Below, one piece after another: positions 45,020 through 54,726 of a stretch of DNA of 64,000 bases. Below the pieces are notes generated by a model, which did not search any database, had not been told where the DNA came from, and saw nothing but the letters and a program-made list of their open reading frames with translations. The stretch covers positions 372,001 to 436,000 of the forward strand of contig NZ_JAJNEL010000001.1 in assembly GCF_029428675.1 (NCBI RefSeq), written 5' to 3'. The stretch's first letter is position 1; every line of letters begins with the position of its first letter. This DNA comes from Streptomyces sp. JH14. Lineage in GTDB: Bacteria; Actinomycetota; Actinomycetes; Streptomycetales; Streptomycetaceae. Made by a program: the position numbers and the translations under genes.

Positions 45020-46042
45020 TCAGGCATGTGCCACCGGGCCGGTGGAATCCCGTACGACCAGCTCCGTGGCGAGTTCGACGTGCAGCGCCTCCACGGCATG
45101 ACCGGCCATCAGCCGCGTCAGCAGACTCACCGCCATCCGGCCGAGTTCTTCCAGCGGCTGCCGGACGGTCGTCAGCGGCGGCACGACACTGCTGCTGAGG
45201 TAGTCGTCGTCGAAGCCCGCAATCGCAAGGTCCTCGGGAACACGCAAGCCGTGCTCATGGGCTGCGCGCAGGGCGCCCACGGCCGCCTTGTCGTTGAAGG
45301 CGACCAGGGCCGTCGGCCGCTGCGGCAGTGCCAGCAGTCGGCACGCCGCGCCATGCCCCGCGTCGGCGGTGGGCTCAACGCTGCTGATCAGCTCCGGGGA
45401 CGGCAGCACACCGGCATCGGCGAGCGCCGAGGCGTGACCGGCGCGCCTGGACCGGCTCGCCATCCATTCGTCCGGGCCGCCGATCACGCCGATGCGGCGG
45501 TGACCGAGTCCCACGAGGTGAGCCGTCACGCTGCGCGCTCCGGCGAAGTGGGCGGCGGACACCCCGGCGATGTCGCGCGGCAGAGGTGTGCGCGGATCCA
45601 CCACCACGAACGGGAAGTCGCGGGCGCGCAGGGCGACGAGTTCGCTGCTCGGCTCGGGCGGCAGGATCAGGATCGCGCCGTCGACCCCCGACCGGTCGGC
45701 GAGACCGGCGAGCACACTCGAATCCCGGGTGCCTCCACCGGCGTTGAGGATCACCTGCCTGCCGTGCAGGTCGAGGGTCTCCGTGATCGACGAGACGATG
45801 ATGCCGAAGTAGTCCGTGAGCAAGTACGGGCAGCGGACGAACACGGCGCCGGGCGGACGCCCGGCCGCGCCCGGGAACGTCGCGTCAGCACTTAGCCGTT
45901 CGGCCGCCCCCCGTACGGCGTCACGGGTCTGCGGCGTCACATGGGCGTGACCGTTCAGCACGCGGGAGACCGTGGCGATGGAGACGCCCGCCTCGGCAGC
46001 GATGGCTCGGACCGTCACCCCGGTCGACCTCGGCCTAGCCAT
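45020..46042 (-). CDS. LacI-family transcriptional regulator
   Basis: 340 residues. N-terminal LacI helix-turn-helix and hinge (VTVRAIAAEAGVSIATVSRV, LNGHAHV) and a periplasmic-binding-like effector domain (RRIGVIGGPDEWMASRSR, TALVAFNDKAAVGALRAAHE). An alternative GTG start at 46051 exists; neither has a clear ribosome site. It is divergent from the GH30 gene across ~200 bp in which the 9-mer CGTTTCATT occurs twice (46057, 46197), so control of both genes is likely. The effector is probably a sugar released by the GH30 enzyme. Confidence 0.88.
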   Translation of the reverse strand: MARPRSTGVTVRAIAAEAGVSIATVSRVLNGHAHVTPQTRDAVRGAAERLSADATFPGAAGRPPGAVFVRCPYLLTDYFGIIVSSITETLDLHGRQVILNAGGGTRDSSVLAGLADRSGVDGAILILPPEPSSELVALRARDFPFVVVDPRTPLPRDIAGVSAAHFAGARSVTAHLVGLGHRRIGVIGGPDEWMASRSRRAGHASALADAGVLPSPELISSVEPTADAGHGAACRLLALPQRPTALVAFNDKAAVGALRAAHEHGLRVPEDLAIAGFDDDYLSSSVVPPLTTVRQPLEELGRMAVSLLTRLMAGHAVEALHVELATELVVRDSTGPVAHA

Positions 46043-46240
46043 TTGTTTCACAGTTTCGTTTCATTGCGATACTCCACATCCCCTGCCCCGGTGCGGCCGT
46101 GAGCTGCCAATTGATTGTCCAGAACCTTGACTTGCGGGAGTCGGTTCCGTTTATTTGTAGCGCACACCATTGATGTTGCACCGCTTCTGCGAGATGCGTT
46201 TCATTTTGTTACAGAGGATCCCCTGCCTTCGAGGAGAACG

Positions 46241-48187
46241 ATGAGACCTGTCCGCAGCGCTGCCATGGCCACTGCTCTCGCCCTCTGCCTGGCCGGCACA
46301 ACCGTCCTCCAGGCGTCCGCCCAGGCGCCCGGAGAGCAGCCGGCCCACGCCACTGCCCCGCAGGCCGCGGTCTGGGTCACCACCACGGACCGCTCGGAGC
46401 TGCTCCACCGGCGGGCACCGGTCACCTTCCGGCCGGGGGCATCCGATCGGACCACCATCACCGTCGACCCCACCCGCACGTACCAGCGCATGGACGGCTT
46501 CGGCGCGGCGCTCACCGACTCGTCGGCGAGGGTGCTCAGCGCATTGGCCCCCGCTGCCCGGAACGACGCCATGCAGCAGCTCTTCGACCCCGACCGGGGT
46601 ATCGGTGTGAGTTTCCTGCGTCAGCCCGTCGGATCCTCGGACTTCACGGCAACACCGCAGCACTACACGTACGACGACGTTCCGGCGGGGCAGACCGACT
46701 ACGAGCTGAAACACTTCAGCATCGCGCACGACGAGAAGCAGATCCTGCCTCTGCTGCGCCAGGCGAAGCACCTCAACCCGTCACTCACCGTCATGGCGAC
46801 ACCGTGGAGCCCGCCGGCCTGGATGAAGACCGGCGGTTCCCTGGTCGGCGGCCGGCTCAAGGACGACCCGGCCATATACCAGGCCTACGCCCGCTACTTG
46901 GTGAAATTCGTGCAGGCGTACGCGGCCGCCGGCGTTCCGGTCGACTACCTCACGGTGCAGAACGAGCCCCAGAACCGCAATCCCAGCGCCTACCCCGGCA
47001 CCGATCTGCCCGTCCGTCAGGAGGCCGCGGTCATCGAGGCACTCGGGCCGCTGCTGCACAGATCCAGCCCTCGTACCAAGATCCTTGCCTACGACCACAA
47101 CTGGAGCATCCACCCCGGCGACGCCGCCTCCACCCCGCCGGGCGAGAGCCCCGAGACCGACTACCCCTACGAGATCCTGGACAGCAAGGCGGCACGGTGG
47201 GTCGCCGGTACGGCCTACCACTGCTACTCGGGCGACCCGAGCGCGCAGAGCGCCCTGCACGACGCCCACCCCGACAAGGGCGTCTGGTTCACCGAGTGTT
47301 CGGGCTCCCACGGGGCGGCCGACACACCGGAGCAGTTCTTCCGGTCCACGCTCACCTGGCACGCGCGGACGATCACGGTGGGCACCACCCGCAACTGGGC
47401 CAAGTCCGTCGCGGACTGGAACGTCGCCCTCGACTCCACCGGCGGACCGCACAACGGCGGCTGCGACACCTGCACCGGCCTGCTCACCACGCAGGCGGAC
47501 GGCACGGTGACGACCAATGCCGAGTACTACACCATCGGGCATCTCTCGAAGTTCGTGAAGCCGGGTGCGGTCCGGATCGCCAGCACGAATTTCGGCACGA
47601 CCGGCTGGAACGGCCAGATCACCGATGTCGCCTTCCGCAACCCCGACGGGTCGACCGCGCTGATCGTCCACAACGAGAACGACGATCCCCGCACATTCGC
47701 CGTCGCGGTGGGCGACCGGTCCTTCGAGTACACGCTCCCGGGCGGCGCACTGGCCACCTTCACCTGGTCCAGGTCCCATGCCCTGAGCCCGCGGCTGCAT
47801 GAGCTCTCCCTCGACGGCGCAACGGCGAACTCCCTGCCCGTCGGCCAGGGTTCCGCCGGCCTGGCGATCGACGCCGACGCCTCGACGCGCTGGACCAGCG
47901 GACAGTCGCAGGAGCCGGGGCAGTACCTGCAGATGGATCTGGGCCGGCGTACCGCCTTCAGCCGGGTCGCCCTCGACAGCGGGGACAACCTGGGCGACTA
48001 CGCCAGGGCGTGGCGGCTCTCCGTCAGCGACGACGGCACCCACTGGCGTGATGTCGGCGCCGGGACCGCGACCGGACAGAACACCGATATCGACATCCCG
48101 GCCACCCGCGCCCGCCATCTGCGGGTGACGTCCACGGGGACGGCCGGCAGCTGGTGGAGCCTCGCCGACATCCGGCTCTACGCCTGA
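46241..48187 (+). CDS. Secreted GH30 glycosidase with C-terminal discoidin/CBM32-like domain
   Basis: 648 residues. Signal peptide to about ASAQA (residue 28). The GH30 barrel (YQRMDGFGAALTDSSA at its start) has the acid/base Glu at ~242 in TVQNEP and the nucleophile at ~352 in WFTECSG. A beta domain follows and the last ~140 residues form an F5/8 type C fold (LAIDADASTRWTSG, YLQMDLGRRTAFSRV). GH30 members act on glucosylceramide, beta-1,6-glucan or xylan; the VQNEP/TECSG form fits the GH30_1-3 side. GAGGAG precedes ATG 46241; TTGACT (46128) could be its -35. Confidence 0.88.
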   Translation: MRPVRSAAMATALALCLAGTTVLQASAQAPGEQPAHATAPQAAVWVTTTDRSELLHRRAPVTFRPGASDRTTITVDPTRTYQRMDGFGAALTDSSARVLSALAPAARNDAMQQLFDPDRGIGVSFLRQPVGSSDFTATPQHYTYDDVPAGQTDYELKHFSIAHDEKQILPLLRQAKHLNPSLTVMATPWSPPAWMKTGGSLVGGRLKDDPAIYQAYARYLVKFVQAYAAAGVPVDYLTVQNEPQNRNPSAYPGTDLPVRQEAAVIEALGPLLHRSSPRTKILAYDHNWSIHPGDAASTPPGESPETDYPYEILDSKAARWVAGTAYHCYSGDPSAQSALHDAHPDKGVWFTECSGSHGAADTPEQFFRSTLTWHARTITVGTTRNWAKSVADWNVALDSTGGPHNGGCDTCTGLLTTQADGTVTTNAEYYTIGHLSKFVKPGAVRIASTNFGTTGWNGQITDVAFRNPDGSTALIVHNENDDPRTFAVAVGDRSFEYTLPGGALATFTWSRSHALSPRLHELSLDGATANSLPVGQGSAGLAIDADASTRWTSGQSQEPGQYLQMDLGRRTAFSRVALDSGDNLGDYARAWRLSVSDDGTHWRDVGAGTATGQNTDIDIPATRARHLRVTSTGTAGSWWSLADIRLYA

Positions 48188-48219
48188 CGCCCGCCCCCGC
48201 TCCACGCCCGGGTCCCGCC

Positions 48220-48248
48220 CCGCCTGCCGGTCCACCACCGGCAGGCGG
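48220..48248. terminator. 12-bp hairpin between convergent genes
   Basis: CCGCCTGCCGGT pairs with ACCGGCAGGCGG around CCACC. It lies between the stops of the GH30 gene (48187) and the KimA-like gene (48308) and can serve both strands. Confidence 0.75.
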
Positions 48249-48307
48249 CTCGCGCGGTACCTCTGTTCCTGCGAGAGCCGGGGCACGCCCGGTCTCGGCC
48301 GGCCGTC

Positions 48308-50200
48308 TCAGCCCCGGTGACGCTCCGGAGCCGGCTCCCTTTCCTGATCGCGGTCCAGCCGGAAGCGGAGCCGGCAGATCACCGCACGGGTGTCGCGGCG
48401 TACGGCATGCGCCACCACCGCGCCCCGCTGGTTCTGGAGTACGCGCTGCCACAGATGGACGGGCTCGACCTCGGGGATCAGTACCGTGATCCGGGTGCCA
48501 GGCTCGGCCGCGGCCAGCTCCCGTACGTACGCGGCGATCGGGCGGCCCAGCGAGCGGCGGTCCGAGGCGAGCCGTACCAGCGTCACGCCCGGGTCCCAGA
48601 GCGCCCAGTCCCGCACCAGCGCCTCGCTCAGGGCGCGGTCCTCCGGGTCGGGGTGGCAGACCGTGACCGCCCTGACCTCGTCTCCCAGCGACACCGCCGC
48701 GGTCAGCGCCTCGCTGGTGAGACGGGTCAGCGAGGAGACCGGTACGACGACCAACGAGCGGTCCCGGTGCGGCGGTTCGGGAATGCGTCCGACGCCGAGG
48801 CGCTCGCCGATCCTTCCGTAGGCGCGGTGGACGAACTCGAACGCGGCGACCAGCACCGGCAGCGCGACCACGATCAGCCACGCGCCGTCGTGGAACTTGG
48901 TCGCGGTGACGACGACGGCGGAGACGCCTGCGAGCAGGGCGCCGGAACCGTTGAGGAGCGCCTTGCCCACCCAGCGCGGTCCACGTGACCGCCGCCAGTG
49001 CAGCACCATGCCCGTCTGCGCGATGGTGAAGCCGACGAAGACGCCGATCGCGAACAGCGGGACGAGAGTGTTGGTGTCGCCGCCGGAGAAGACGAGGAGC
49101 GCCGCGGAGACGGCGGCAAGGGTCAATACGCCGTGCCGGTGGACCTGGCGGTCGGCCTTCAGCCCGAAGACGTGCGGGAGGTAATTGTCACGGGCCAGCA
49201 GCTTCAGCAGCACCGGAAGGCCACCGAACGAGGTGTTGGCCGAAAGCGCCAGCAGCGTCATCGTCGCGAACTGGACGACGTAGAAGGCCCAGTTGTGGCC
49301 GACCGACGCGTCGGCGAGCTGCGCGAGGACGGTGACGCCCTCGACCGGCTGCAGTCCGAAGCGGGAGATCAGGACGGACAGCCCGATCAGCATCACGCCG
49401 AGCAGCGCGCCGAGGGCGACCTCCGCACGCTGTGCACGGCGGGCGGCCGGGGCCCGGAAGGAGGGGACGGCGTTCGCGATGGCTTCGACGCCGGTCAGCG
49501 CCGAGCAGCCGGAGGCGAATGCCTTCAGCAGGAGCAGTGCGCCGACGGTGGTGGCGTTGTCGGCGAGCACGGAAGCGTGCCCGGCGGAAGCCGCCGTGGA
49601 GACCGGGGCGTCCCGGAACAGCCCGACGGCGATCAGCACCAGGATCGAGCCGACGAAGACGACGGTCGGCACGACGAATGCGCGCGCCGAGTCGACGATC
49701 CCGCGCAGGTTGACCCCGGTGATCAGAACGAGGACCACGAGGCACAGCCAGACCCGGTCGCCGTACAGCGCGGGAAAGGCCGAGGTGAGCGCGGCGACGC
49801 CGGCGGTCACCGCGACGGCGACGTTGAGTACGTAGTCCAGGACCAGGGAGGCGGCCGCGACCAGGCTCGTGCGCGGGCCCAGGTATGCCTTGGCGACGGC
49901 ATAGCTGCCACCGCCGTCCGGGAACGCGGCGATCACCTGGCGGTACGAGGCCACCAGCACCGCCAGCAGAACGGCGATCGCGACGGTGACCGGCAGGGTG
50001 AAGCCGAGCCCGTGCGCCCCGGAGGCGGCAAGGACCAGCACGATGGCCTCGGGGCCGTATGCCACCGAGGCCATCGCGTCGAGCGAGAGCGCCGCCAGTC
50101 CGGTGACGGCGGTGAGCTTGTGCTGAGCGCCGGTATCGTGGGGGTCCTCGGCGCCGGGCTGTGCACCGCTGGGTGCGGCCTCGGTGGTCAGGGCGGACAT
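48308..50200 (-). CDS. KimA-like APC-superfamily potassium transporter
   Basis: 630 residues: twelve membrane helices and a ~170-residue cytosolic USP-like tail (RSLVVVPVSSLTRLTSEALT onward). Helix 1 reads LSLDAMASVAYGPEAI, matching the Asp and Tyr that bind K+ in Bacillus KimA, and SLVLDYVLNVAV matches its Asp-Tyr pair in helix 3. SYRQVIAAFPDGGGSY is also shared. It should import K+ with protons. A four-half-site TGAC array lies 142-190 bp upstream, the same as near kdpE. No c-di-AMP riboswitch was recognised in its leader. Confidence 0.82.
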   Translation of the reverse strand: MSALTTEAAPSGAQPGAEDPHDTGAQHKLTAVTGLAALSLDAMASVAYGPEAIVLVLAASGAHGLGFTLPVTVAIAVLLAVLVASYRQVIAAFPDGGGSYAVAKAYLGPRTSLVAAASLVLDYVLNVAVAVTAGVAALTSAFPALYGDRVWLCLVVLVLITGVNLRGIVDSARAFVVPTVVFVGSILVLIAVGLFRDAPVSTAASAGHASVLADNATTVGALLLLKAFASGCSALTGVEAIANAVPSFRAPAARRAQRAEVALGALLGVMLIGLSVLISRFGLQPVEGVTVLAQLADASVGHNWAFYVVQFATMTLLALSANTSFGGLPVLLKLLARDNYLPHVFGLKADRQVHRHGVLTLAAVSAALLVFSGGDTNTLVPLFAIGVFVGFTIAQTGMVLHWRRSRGPRWVGKALLNGSGALLAGVSAVVVTATKFHDGAWLIVVALPVLVAAFEFVHRAYGRIGERLGVGRIPEPPHRDRSLVVVPVSSLTRLTSEALTAAVSLGDEVRAVTVCHPDPEDRALSEALVRDWALWDPGVTLVRLASDRRSLGRPIAAYVRELAAAEPGTRITVLIPEVEPVHLWQRVLQNQRGAVVAHAVRRDTRAVICRLRFRLDRDQEREPAPERHRG

Positions 50201-50341
50201 GACACGGGCTCCTTCTGTTCAGGTCCGCTCAGATTGCGCCCGTCCCTGGTCGTAAGCGCCTCGTCCTGGCGAGATCTTGGCGCCGGCCGTCCCTGTCTTC
50301 ACGCGTTCTTTACCCGGGCCGCCGGCCGAGCGATGGTGGGC

Positions 50342-50390
50342 CGTCAGGTAACCGTCAGGAGATGCGGCCGTGGCGTCAGTGCTTCGTCAA
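50342..50390 (-). promoter_or_regulatory. Four-half-site TGAC array (copy 1)
   Basis: On the minus strand TGACG starts at 50389, 50378, 50357 and 50346, spacing 11-21-11, in the form TTGACG, CTGACG, CTGACGG, CTGACGG. It is upstream of the KimA-like gene (minus) and just upstream of the -35 of the gene at 50433 (plus). Identical spacing is found at 60554 and 63558. Direct repeats of 11 bp are the usual binding mode of OmpR-type regulators such as KdpE. Confidence 0.7.
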
Positions 50391-50432
50391 AAGGCGCTGA
50401 CCGGCCGGGGCGCCGTCCCTAGCCTCGACGCC

Positions 50433-51005
50433 ATGCAACGACGGATCGCCCGCACAGTGCCCGGCCCGCACCCCGACGGCCGCGGCCGCGCCCTGCGCCC
50501 CACGGGTATGACGGCGTACGACGAGACCTGGGCCGGCAAGGTGCGATTCGCGATCGGCTGCGCCGCCGCTCTCCTGGGGTTGCTGCTCGCGGTCGACGCG
50601 GTCGCCGGCCGCCTCACCTGGCTGCGCACCCCGCTGTGGACGGCCATCGCGCTGACGCTGTTCCTGGTCCTCGTGGAGCCGCGTATCTGCGCGGGCGCCG
50701 GATGGCTCTCGTCCCGCGGGCTGGTGCGGGCTCGCGCCGTCCGTACCGACCGGCTCGTGTCCGTGCGCTGGTCCGACGGTGTCGCGCAACGCCTGGTGCT
50801 CCGCGACGCCGAGGGCCACCGGGTCGAGGTCGATCCCCAGGTGTTCGTCGACAACCCGGCGCTGTGGCACCGGCTGGGGCAGGACGCCCGCGCGTGCGTC
50901 GAGCGCGGGACGCTGCTCAGCGGGGCGACCGCGCTGCGGCAGCTCGGAGCCCGTATCGACCTCCGGACGGCCCGAACGGTGTTCCAGGTATCCGGCTTGG
51001 AGTAG
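50433..51005 (+). CDS. Membrane protein of unknown function
   Basis: 190 residues. Two membrane helices (VRFAIGCAAALLGLLLAVDA, then LWTAIALTLFLVLVEP) precede a soluble PH-like domain (RLVSVRWSDGVAQRLVLRDA). No function is recognised. ATG 50433 lies 7 bp after TAGCCT (50420-50425) with CTGACC 17 bp further up, a standard leaderless Streptomyces promoter; an earlier GTG at 50370 with AGGAG is the alternative but would put the TGAC array inside the gene. Divergent from the KimA-like gene and perhaps co-regulated. Confidence 0.65.
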   Translation: MQRRIARTVPGPHPDGRGRALRPTGMTAYDETWAGKVRFAIGCAAALLGLLLAVDAVAGRLTWLRTPLWTAIALTLFLVLVEPRICAGAGWLSSRGLVRARAVRTDRLVSVRWSDGVAQRLVLRDAEGHRVEVDPQVFVDNPALWHRLGQDARACVERGTLLSGATALRQLGARIDLRTARTVFQVSGLE

Positions 51006-51125
51006 CAGCACCACCGACCCGGCCGCCTCTCCACCCGATGCCACTGCCGTCCCACCTGAAGGGACCCTCTACCGTGTCGCTGCGGCCACATGGGTGGCGT
51101 GAGGATCATGAGGGGAGATCGGCGG

Positions 51126-51782
51126 ATGCGGCGCGCTGGGCGAGGGTTGTTGATCACAGGGGCTGTGCTGGCCGTCCTGGGGGTGGTGCTGGCAGCGGGC
51201 GCGCTCTGGACCCTTCGCAGCGACTACGAGGGAGTCACCTTCTCCGGCGGGTCGATGGAGCCCACATACGCTCCGGGCGACCGGATCGTCATCGCGAAGA
51301 TCTCCGGCGCGAAGGTGCGGCGGGGCGATGCGGTGCTCTTCGATGTGCCGGACCGGTTCGACGGCAAGCCGGTACTCAAGCGCGTCATCGGTCTGGGGGG
51401 CGACCATGTGGTCTTCGACGGCACACGCCTGACCGTCAACGAGAACCCGCTCAAGGAGCCCTACCTGAAGGACGGAGAGGTCGACGGCGGGCACGTGCCG
51501 TACGACGTGAAGGTACCGGCCGGGCGGATGTTCCTTCTCGGCGACCACCGTGCGAACTCCTTCGACTCCCGCTACTTCGGGGGCGAGGACTTCGGGACCG
51601 TACCCGTGACGGCCGTGCAGGGCCGGGCGCTCGACGACGCCACTGTGCCGGTGGTGCTGGGGTCGGGCGTGCTGCTCGGTGTGGTTCTTGCCCTCGCGGG
51701 TGCCGTCTGTACGTTGATCGGCTGGTTGATACGACGGCGCCGGCCGGCGGCACCGGCGCTGATCGCACAGCCCCTGGCGTGA
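51126..51782 (+). CDS. Type I signal peptidase
   Basis: 218 residues of the S26 family. An N-terminal membrane anchor (LLITGAVLAVLGVVLAAGAL) is followed by the catalytic Ser43 in SGGSMEPTY, Lys85 in VLKRVIGLGGD and the GDHRANSFDSR box. A second membrane helix closes the C-terminus (VLGSGVLLGVVLALAGAV). It cleaves signal peptides at the outer membrane face. ATG 51126 has GGGAGA upstream; in-frame ATGs at 51108 and 51090 are possible. It is one of the several paralogues usual in Streptomyces. Confidence 0.9.
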   Translation: MRRAGRGLLITGAVLAVLGVVLAAGALWTLRSDYEGVTFSGGSMEPTYAPGDRIVIAKISGAKVRRGDAVLFDVPDRFDGKPVLKRVIGLGGDHVVFDGTRLTVNENPLKEPYLKDGEVDGGHVPYDVKVPAGRMFLLGDHRANSFDSRYFGGEDFGTVPVTAVQGRALDDATVPVVLGSGVLLGVVLALAGAVCTLIGWLIRRRRPAAPALIAQPLA

Positions 51783-52157
51783 ACCGTCGTGACGGGCAGA
51801 ACGGTACGGGTGGAGGCGGCCGGACCACACTCAGGTCAGCCGGTCGAACGGGCCGCCGGGCTCGGGTACTCCGGCGTCTGCGCCCCGGTCCTCGCCCGGA
51901 TCAGCAGCCGACGGCCACCATCGGCATTGCGGGCCGGGTGAGTCAGGACATGGCCACGTGACGAGATGGCGCGCCAGGGACAGGCATCCAGATCGTCGAG
52001 CGCGTGTGCGCGTTCCATGCGGGCGATCCTGCCGGGCAGCTCTGGCCCACCGGTCGATGGCAGCGACTCGACCGGACGCGAGGACGCCTCGCGCGGCGGC
52101 CTCCCACTACCTTGGCCTCCGGAAAGGGTCACCGGCACCGATCGGGGAGAGTCACGC
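51783..52157. other. Intergenic stretch, no gene seen
   Basis: 375 bp with no convincing coding frame or clear dyad. It presumably contains the promoter of the nitroreductase-like gene. Confidence 0.4.
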
Positions 52158-52553
52158 ATGTCGCGGTATCACGAGATGAAGTTCCGGGCCGTCACGTCGT
52201 TCCAGCGGCGGATCGGCAATCCGCTGATCCGCCGGCTGCCGCATCAGACGCTTCTGGAGACCACCGGGCGCTCGTCCGGGCTGCCGCGCCGGACACCGGT
52301 CGGCGGACGCCGCGTCGGGAACGAGTTCTGGCTGGTCTCGGAGTACGGCGAGAAGTCGCAGTACGTACGCAACATCCAGGCCGACCCGCAGGTCAGGGTC
52401 CGGATCAAGGGACGATGGCACGCCGGGACCGCGCACCTCGTCCCGCAGGACGACGCCCGTGCGCGGCTCAGGACGTTGCCGCGCCTGAACAGCGCCGCCG
52501 TCCGGGCGGTCGGCACGAATCTGCTGTCCGTACGGGTCGACCTCACCGGCTGA
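52158..52553 (+). CDS. Deazaflavin-type nitroreductase family protein (DUF385)
   Basis: 131 residues, a split beta-barrel like Mycobacterium Ddn. The phosphate-binding LLETTGRSSGLPRRTPVGGR and the KSQYVRNIQADPQVRVRI segments are characteristic. Members use F420H2 to reduce quinones or nitro compounds. GGGGAGA lies just upstream of ATG 52158. It converges with the aldo/keto reductase gene. Cofactor use is a family inference. Confidence 0.85.
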   Translation: MSRYHEMKFRAVTSFQRRIGNPLIRRLPHQTLLETTGRSSGLPRRTPVGGRRVGNEFWLVSEYGEKSQYVRNIQADPQVRVRIKGRWHAGTAHLVPQDDARARLRTLPRLNSAAVRAVGTNLLSVRVDLTG

Positions 52554-52554
52554 C

Positions 52555-52582
52555 CGGGCCGGCCCCCGAAGGAACCGGCCCG
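52555..52582. terminator. Hairpin between convergent genes
   Basis: CGGGCCGG (52555-52562) pairs with CCGGCCCG (52575-52582) between the stops of the nitroreductase-like and aldo/keto reductase genes. Confidence 0.6.
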
Positions 52583-52588
52583 ATCTCC

Positions 52589-53572
52589 CTACCAACGGTG
52601 GTGGATCTCCGCACGGATGCGGCGGTCGTAGAGGTCCCGGACCGCGTCCAGGGTGCTCTCAGGGAGCGGCGGAAGCGACGCGGCTGCCGCATTGGCGCGG
52701 GCCTGGTCCACGGAGCGCGCGCCGGGGATGACGCTGGTGACGCCGGGCTGCTGGATGATCCAGCGCAGTGCGGTCCCGGCCGGTGTCGCCCCTTCGGGTG
52801 CGAGTCCGGCGAACTCCGCGGCCGCGGCCACCCCGGTCTCGTAATCGATGCCGGAGAAGGTCTCGCCCTGGTCGAACGCCTCGCCGTGGCGGTTGTACGT
52901 GCGATGGTCCTCGGGGGCGAAGACGGTGTCCTTGGTGTACTTCCCGGAGAGCAGTCCGGAGGCGAGCGGGACCCGCGCGATGATGCCCACACCGGCCGCC
53001 CGGGCGGCCGGGAGGACTTCGTCGAGGGGCTTGAGACGGAACGGGTTGAGGATGATCTGGACGCTCGCGACGCCGGGGCGGGCGATGGCGGTGAGCGCCT
53101 CGGCGCACGTCTCGACGCTGACCGCGTAGGCGGCGATCCGCTGCTCGGCGACGAGGGTGTCGAGCGCGTCGTAGACCTCGTCCGAGGAGTAGACGGCGGT
53201 GGGCGGGCAGTGCAGCTGCACGAGGTCGAGCGTGTCGACGCCGAGATTGGCCCGCGAGCGGTCGTTCCAGGCACGGAAGTTGTCGAGGACGTAGTTCTCC
53301 GGAACCTGGTCGGCGCGACGGCCCATCTTGGTCGCGACGAACACGTCCGCGTCCGGGCGGTCCTTGAGATAGCGGCCGATGAGCTGTTCGCTGCGACCGT
53401 CGCCGTACACGTCCGCCGTGTCGAAGAACGTGACGCCCGACTCGACGGCCGCGTCCAGGACGCCGAAGGCGTCCGCCTCCTGGACTTCGCCCCAGTCACC
53501 GCCGAGCTGCCAGGTGCCCTGTCCGACGACGGATACGTTCCGGCCGGTCCTGCCGAGTGTGCGCTGTTCCAT
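52589..53572 (-). CDS. Aldo/keto reductase
   Basis: 327 residues of the AKR superfamily. The tetrad is visible: Asp and Tyr in FFDTADVYGDGRSE, Lys in VFVATKMGRR, and His in DLVQLHCPP. The C-terminal VTSVIPGARSVDQARAN binds NADPH phosphate. Substrate unknown; no operon partner. ATG 53572 was chosen, ATG 53581 is equally possible and neither has a good ribosome site. Confidence 0.88.
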   Translation of the reverse strand: MEQRTLGRTGRNVSVVGQGTWQLGGDWGEVQEADAFGVLDAAVESGVTFFDTADVYGDGRSEQLIGRYLKDRPDADVFVATKMGRRADQVPENYVLDNFRAWNDRSRANLGVDTLDLVQLHCPPTAVYSSDEVYDALDTLVAEQRIAAYAVSVETCAEALTAIARPGVASVQIILNPFRLKPLDEVLPAARAAGVGIIARVPLASGLLSGKYTKDTVFAPEDHRTYNRHGEAFDQGETFSGIDYETGVAAAAEFAGLAPEGATPAGTALRWIIQQPGVTSVIPGARSVDQARANAAAASLPPLPESTLDAVRDLYDRRIRAEIHHRW

Positions 53573-53692
53573 GGGGATCATGCTACGCCGGTACAGGTGG
53601 GCGGCCGGGCAGGGCACGGGTCATGCCCGCCCACCCTTTCGCCGTCCGTCGAAGTCCATTTCTTCGAAAGGAGTTTGGCCGCGCCGGAAGGG

Positions 53693-54604
53693 ATGCCGTT
53701 ACAGTGGCTGTCGGCTGCGACCGGCGAACGAGGAGTTCCTGCCCTGAACGGACACGCGGACGGACACCTGCTGGCAGTCAGCGACCTGCACGTCGCCTAC
53801 GCCGACAACCGTGACATCGTGTCGTCCCTGCGCCCCGGCACCGACGCCGACTGGCTCATCGTCGCGGGCGACGTGGCCGAGAAGGCCGCCGACGTCGAGC
53901 AGGTGCTGAAACTGCTCAGCGGACGTTTCGCCAAGGTTGTCTGGGTCCCCGGGAACCACGAGCTGTGGACCCACCCGAGCGACCCCGTGCAGCTGCGCGG
54001 CGAGGCACGCTACCTCCATCTGGTCGAGCTCTGCCGCGGCCTGGGCGTCGTCACCCCCGAGGATCCGTATCCGGTGTGGGAGGACGCGAACGGGCCGGTG
54101 ACCGTCGCGCCGCTCTTCCTGCTGTACGACTACACGTTCCGCGCCCCTGGTGCGACCACCAAGGACGAGTCCCTGGAGATCGCCCACCGGGCCGGGATCG
54201 TCTGCACCGACGAGTACGTCCTCCACCCCGACCCGTACCCGACGCGCGACGACTGGTGCCGTGCGCGGGTACGGGAGACCGAGCTCCGGCTGGCCGGCAT
54301 CCCCGACGACCACCGCACGGTCCTGGTGAACCACTATCCGCTGGTGCGCGAACCGACCGATGTGCTGCGGCACCCGGAGTTCGCGCAGTGGTGCGGTACG
54401 GAACTCACCCGCGACTGGCATCTCCGCTTCCGCGCCGCTGCCGTGATCTACGGGCATCTGCACATCCCCCGGGTGACCCATTACGACGGAGTGCGGTTCG
54501 AAGAGGTGTCGATCGGCTACCCGCGCGAGTGGCGGGCCCGCCCGGCACGCGAGCCACTGCGCAGGGTCCGGCTGTCACCACCGCCGCCCGGCGACATCTC
54601 CTGA
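53693..54604 (+). CDS. Calcineurin-like metallophosphoesterase
   Basis: About 303 residues. Metal-binding motifs occur in order: LLAVSDLHVAYADN (DxH), LIVAGDVAEKA (GD), WVPGNHELW (GNHE), VLVNHYPLVREP and IYGHLHIPR (GHxH). It hydrolyses a phosphodiester or phosphomonoester. The start is uncertain: ATG 53693 is used, while a GAGGAG sits before a CTG at about 53744, giving a protein starting close to the first motif. Substrate not evident. Confidence 0.85.
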   Translation: MPLQWLSAATGERGVPALNGHADGHLLAVSDLHVAYADNRDIVSSLRPGTDADWLIVAGDVAEKAADVEQVLKLLSGRFAKVVWVPGNHELWTHPSDPVQLRGEARYLHLVELCRGLGVVTPEDPYPVWEDANGPVTVAPLFLLYDYTFRAPGATTKDESLEIAHRAGIVCTDEYVLHPDPYPTRDDWCRARVRETELRLAGIPDDHRTVLVNHYPLVREPTDVLRHPEFAQWCGTELTRDWHLRFRAAAVIYGHLHIPRVTHYDGVRFEEVSIGYPREWRARPAREPLRRVRLSPPPPGDIS

Positions 54605-54726
54605 CACCAACGGCCCGCCGGTAGTTCTGTGCTCGCCGGCAGGGGCAGGACCCGGGGTCTCGGCAGCATCCTTCGTTCAACTCTTGTTCTCAACAGGCCC
54701 TGACACAGCGGCTGTTGTCTCATCTA

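Noticed and set aside
50201..50341. Possible c-di-AMP (ydaO) riboswitch before the KimA-like gene
   Set aside because: The leader lacks the conserved ydaO core segments; only the TGAC array and weak GC stems are visible.
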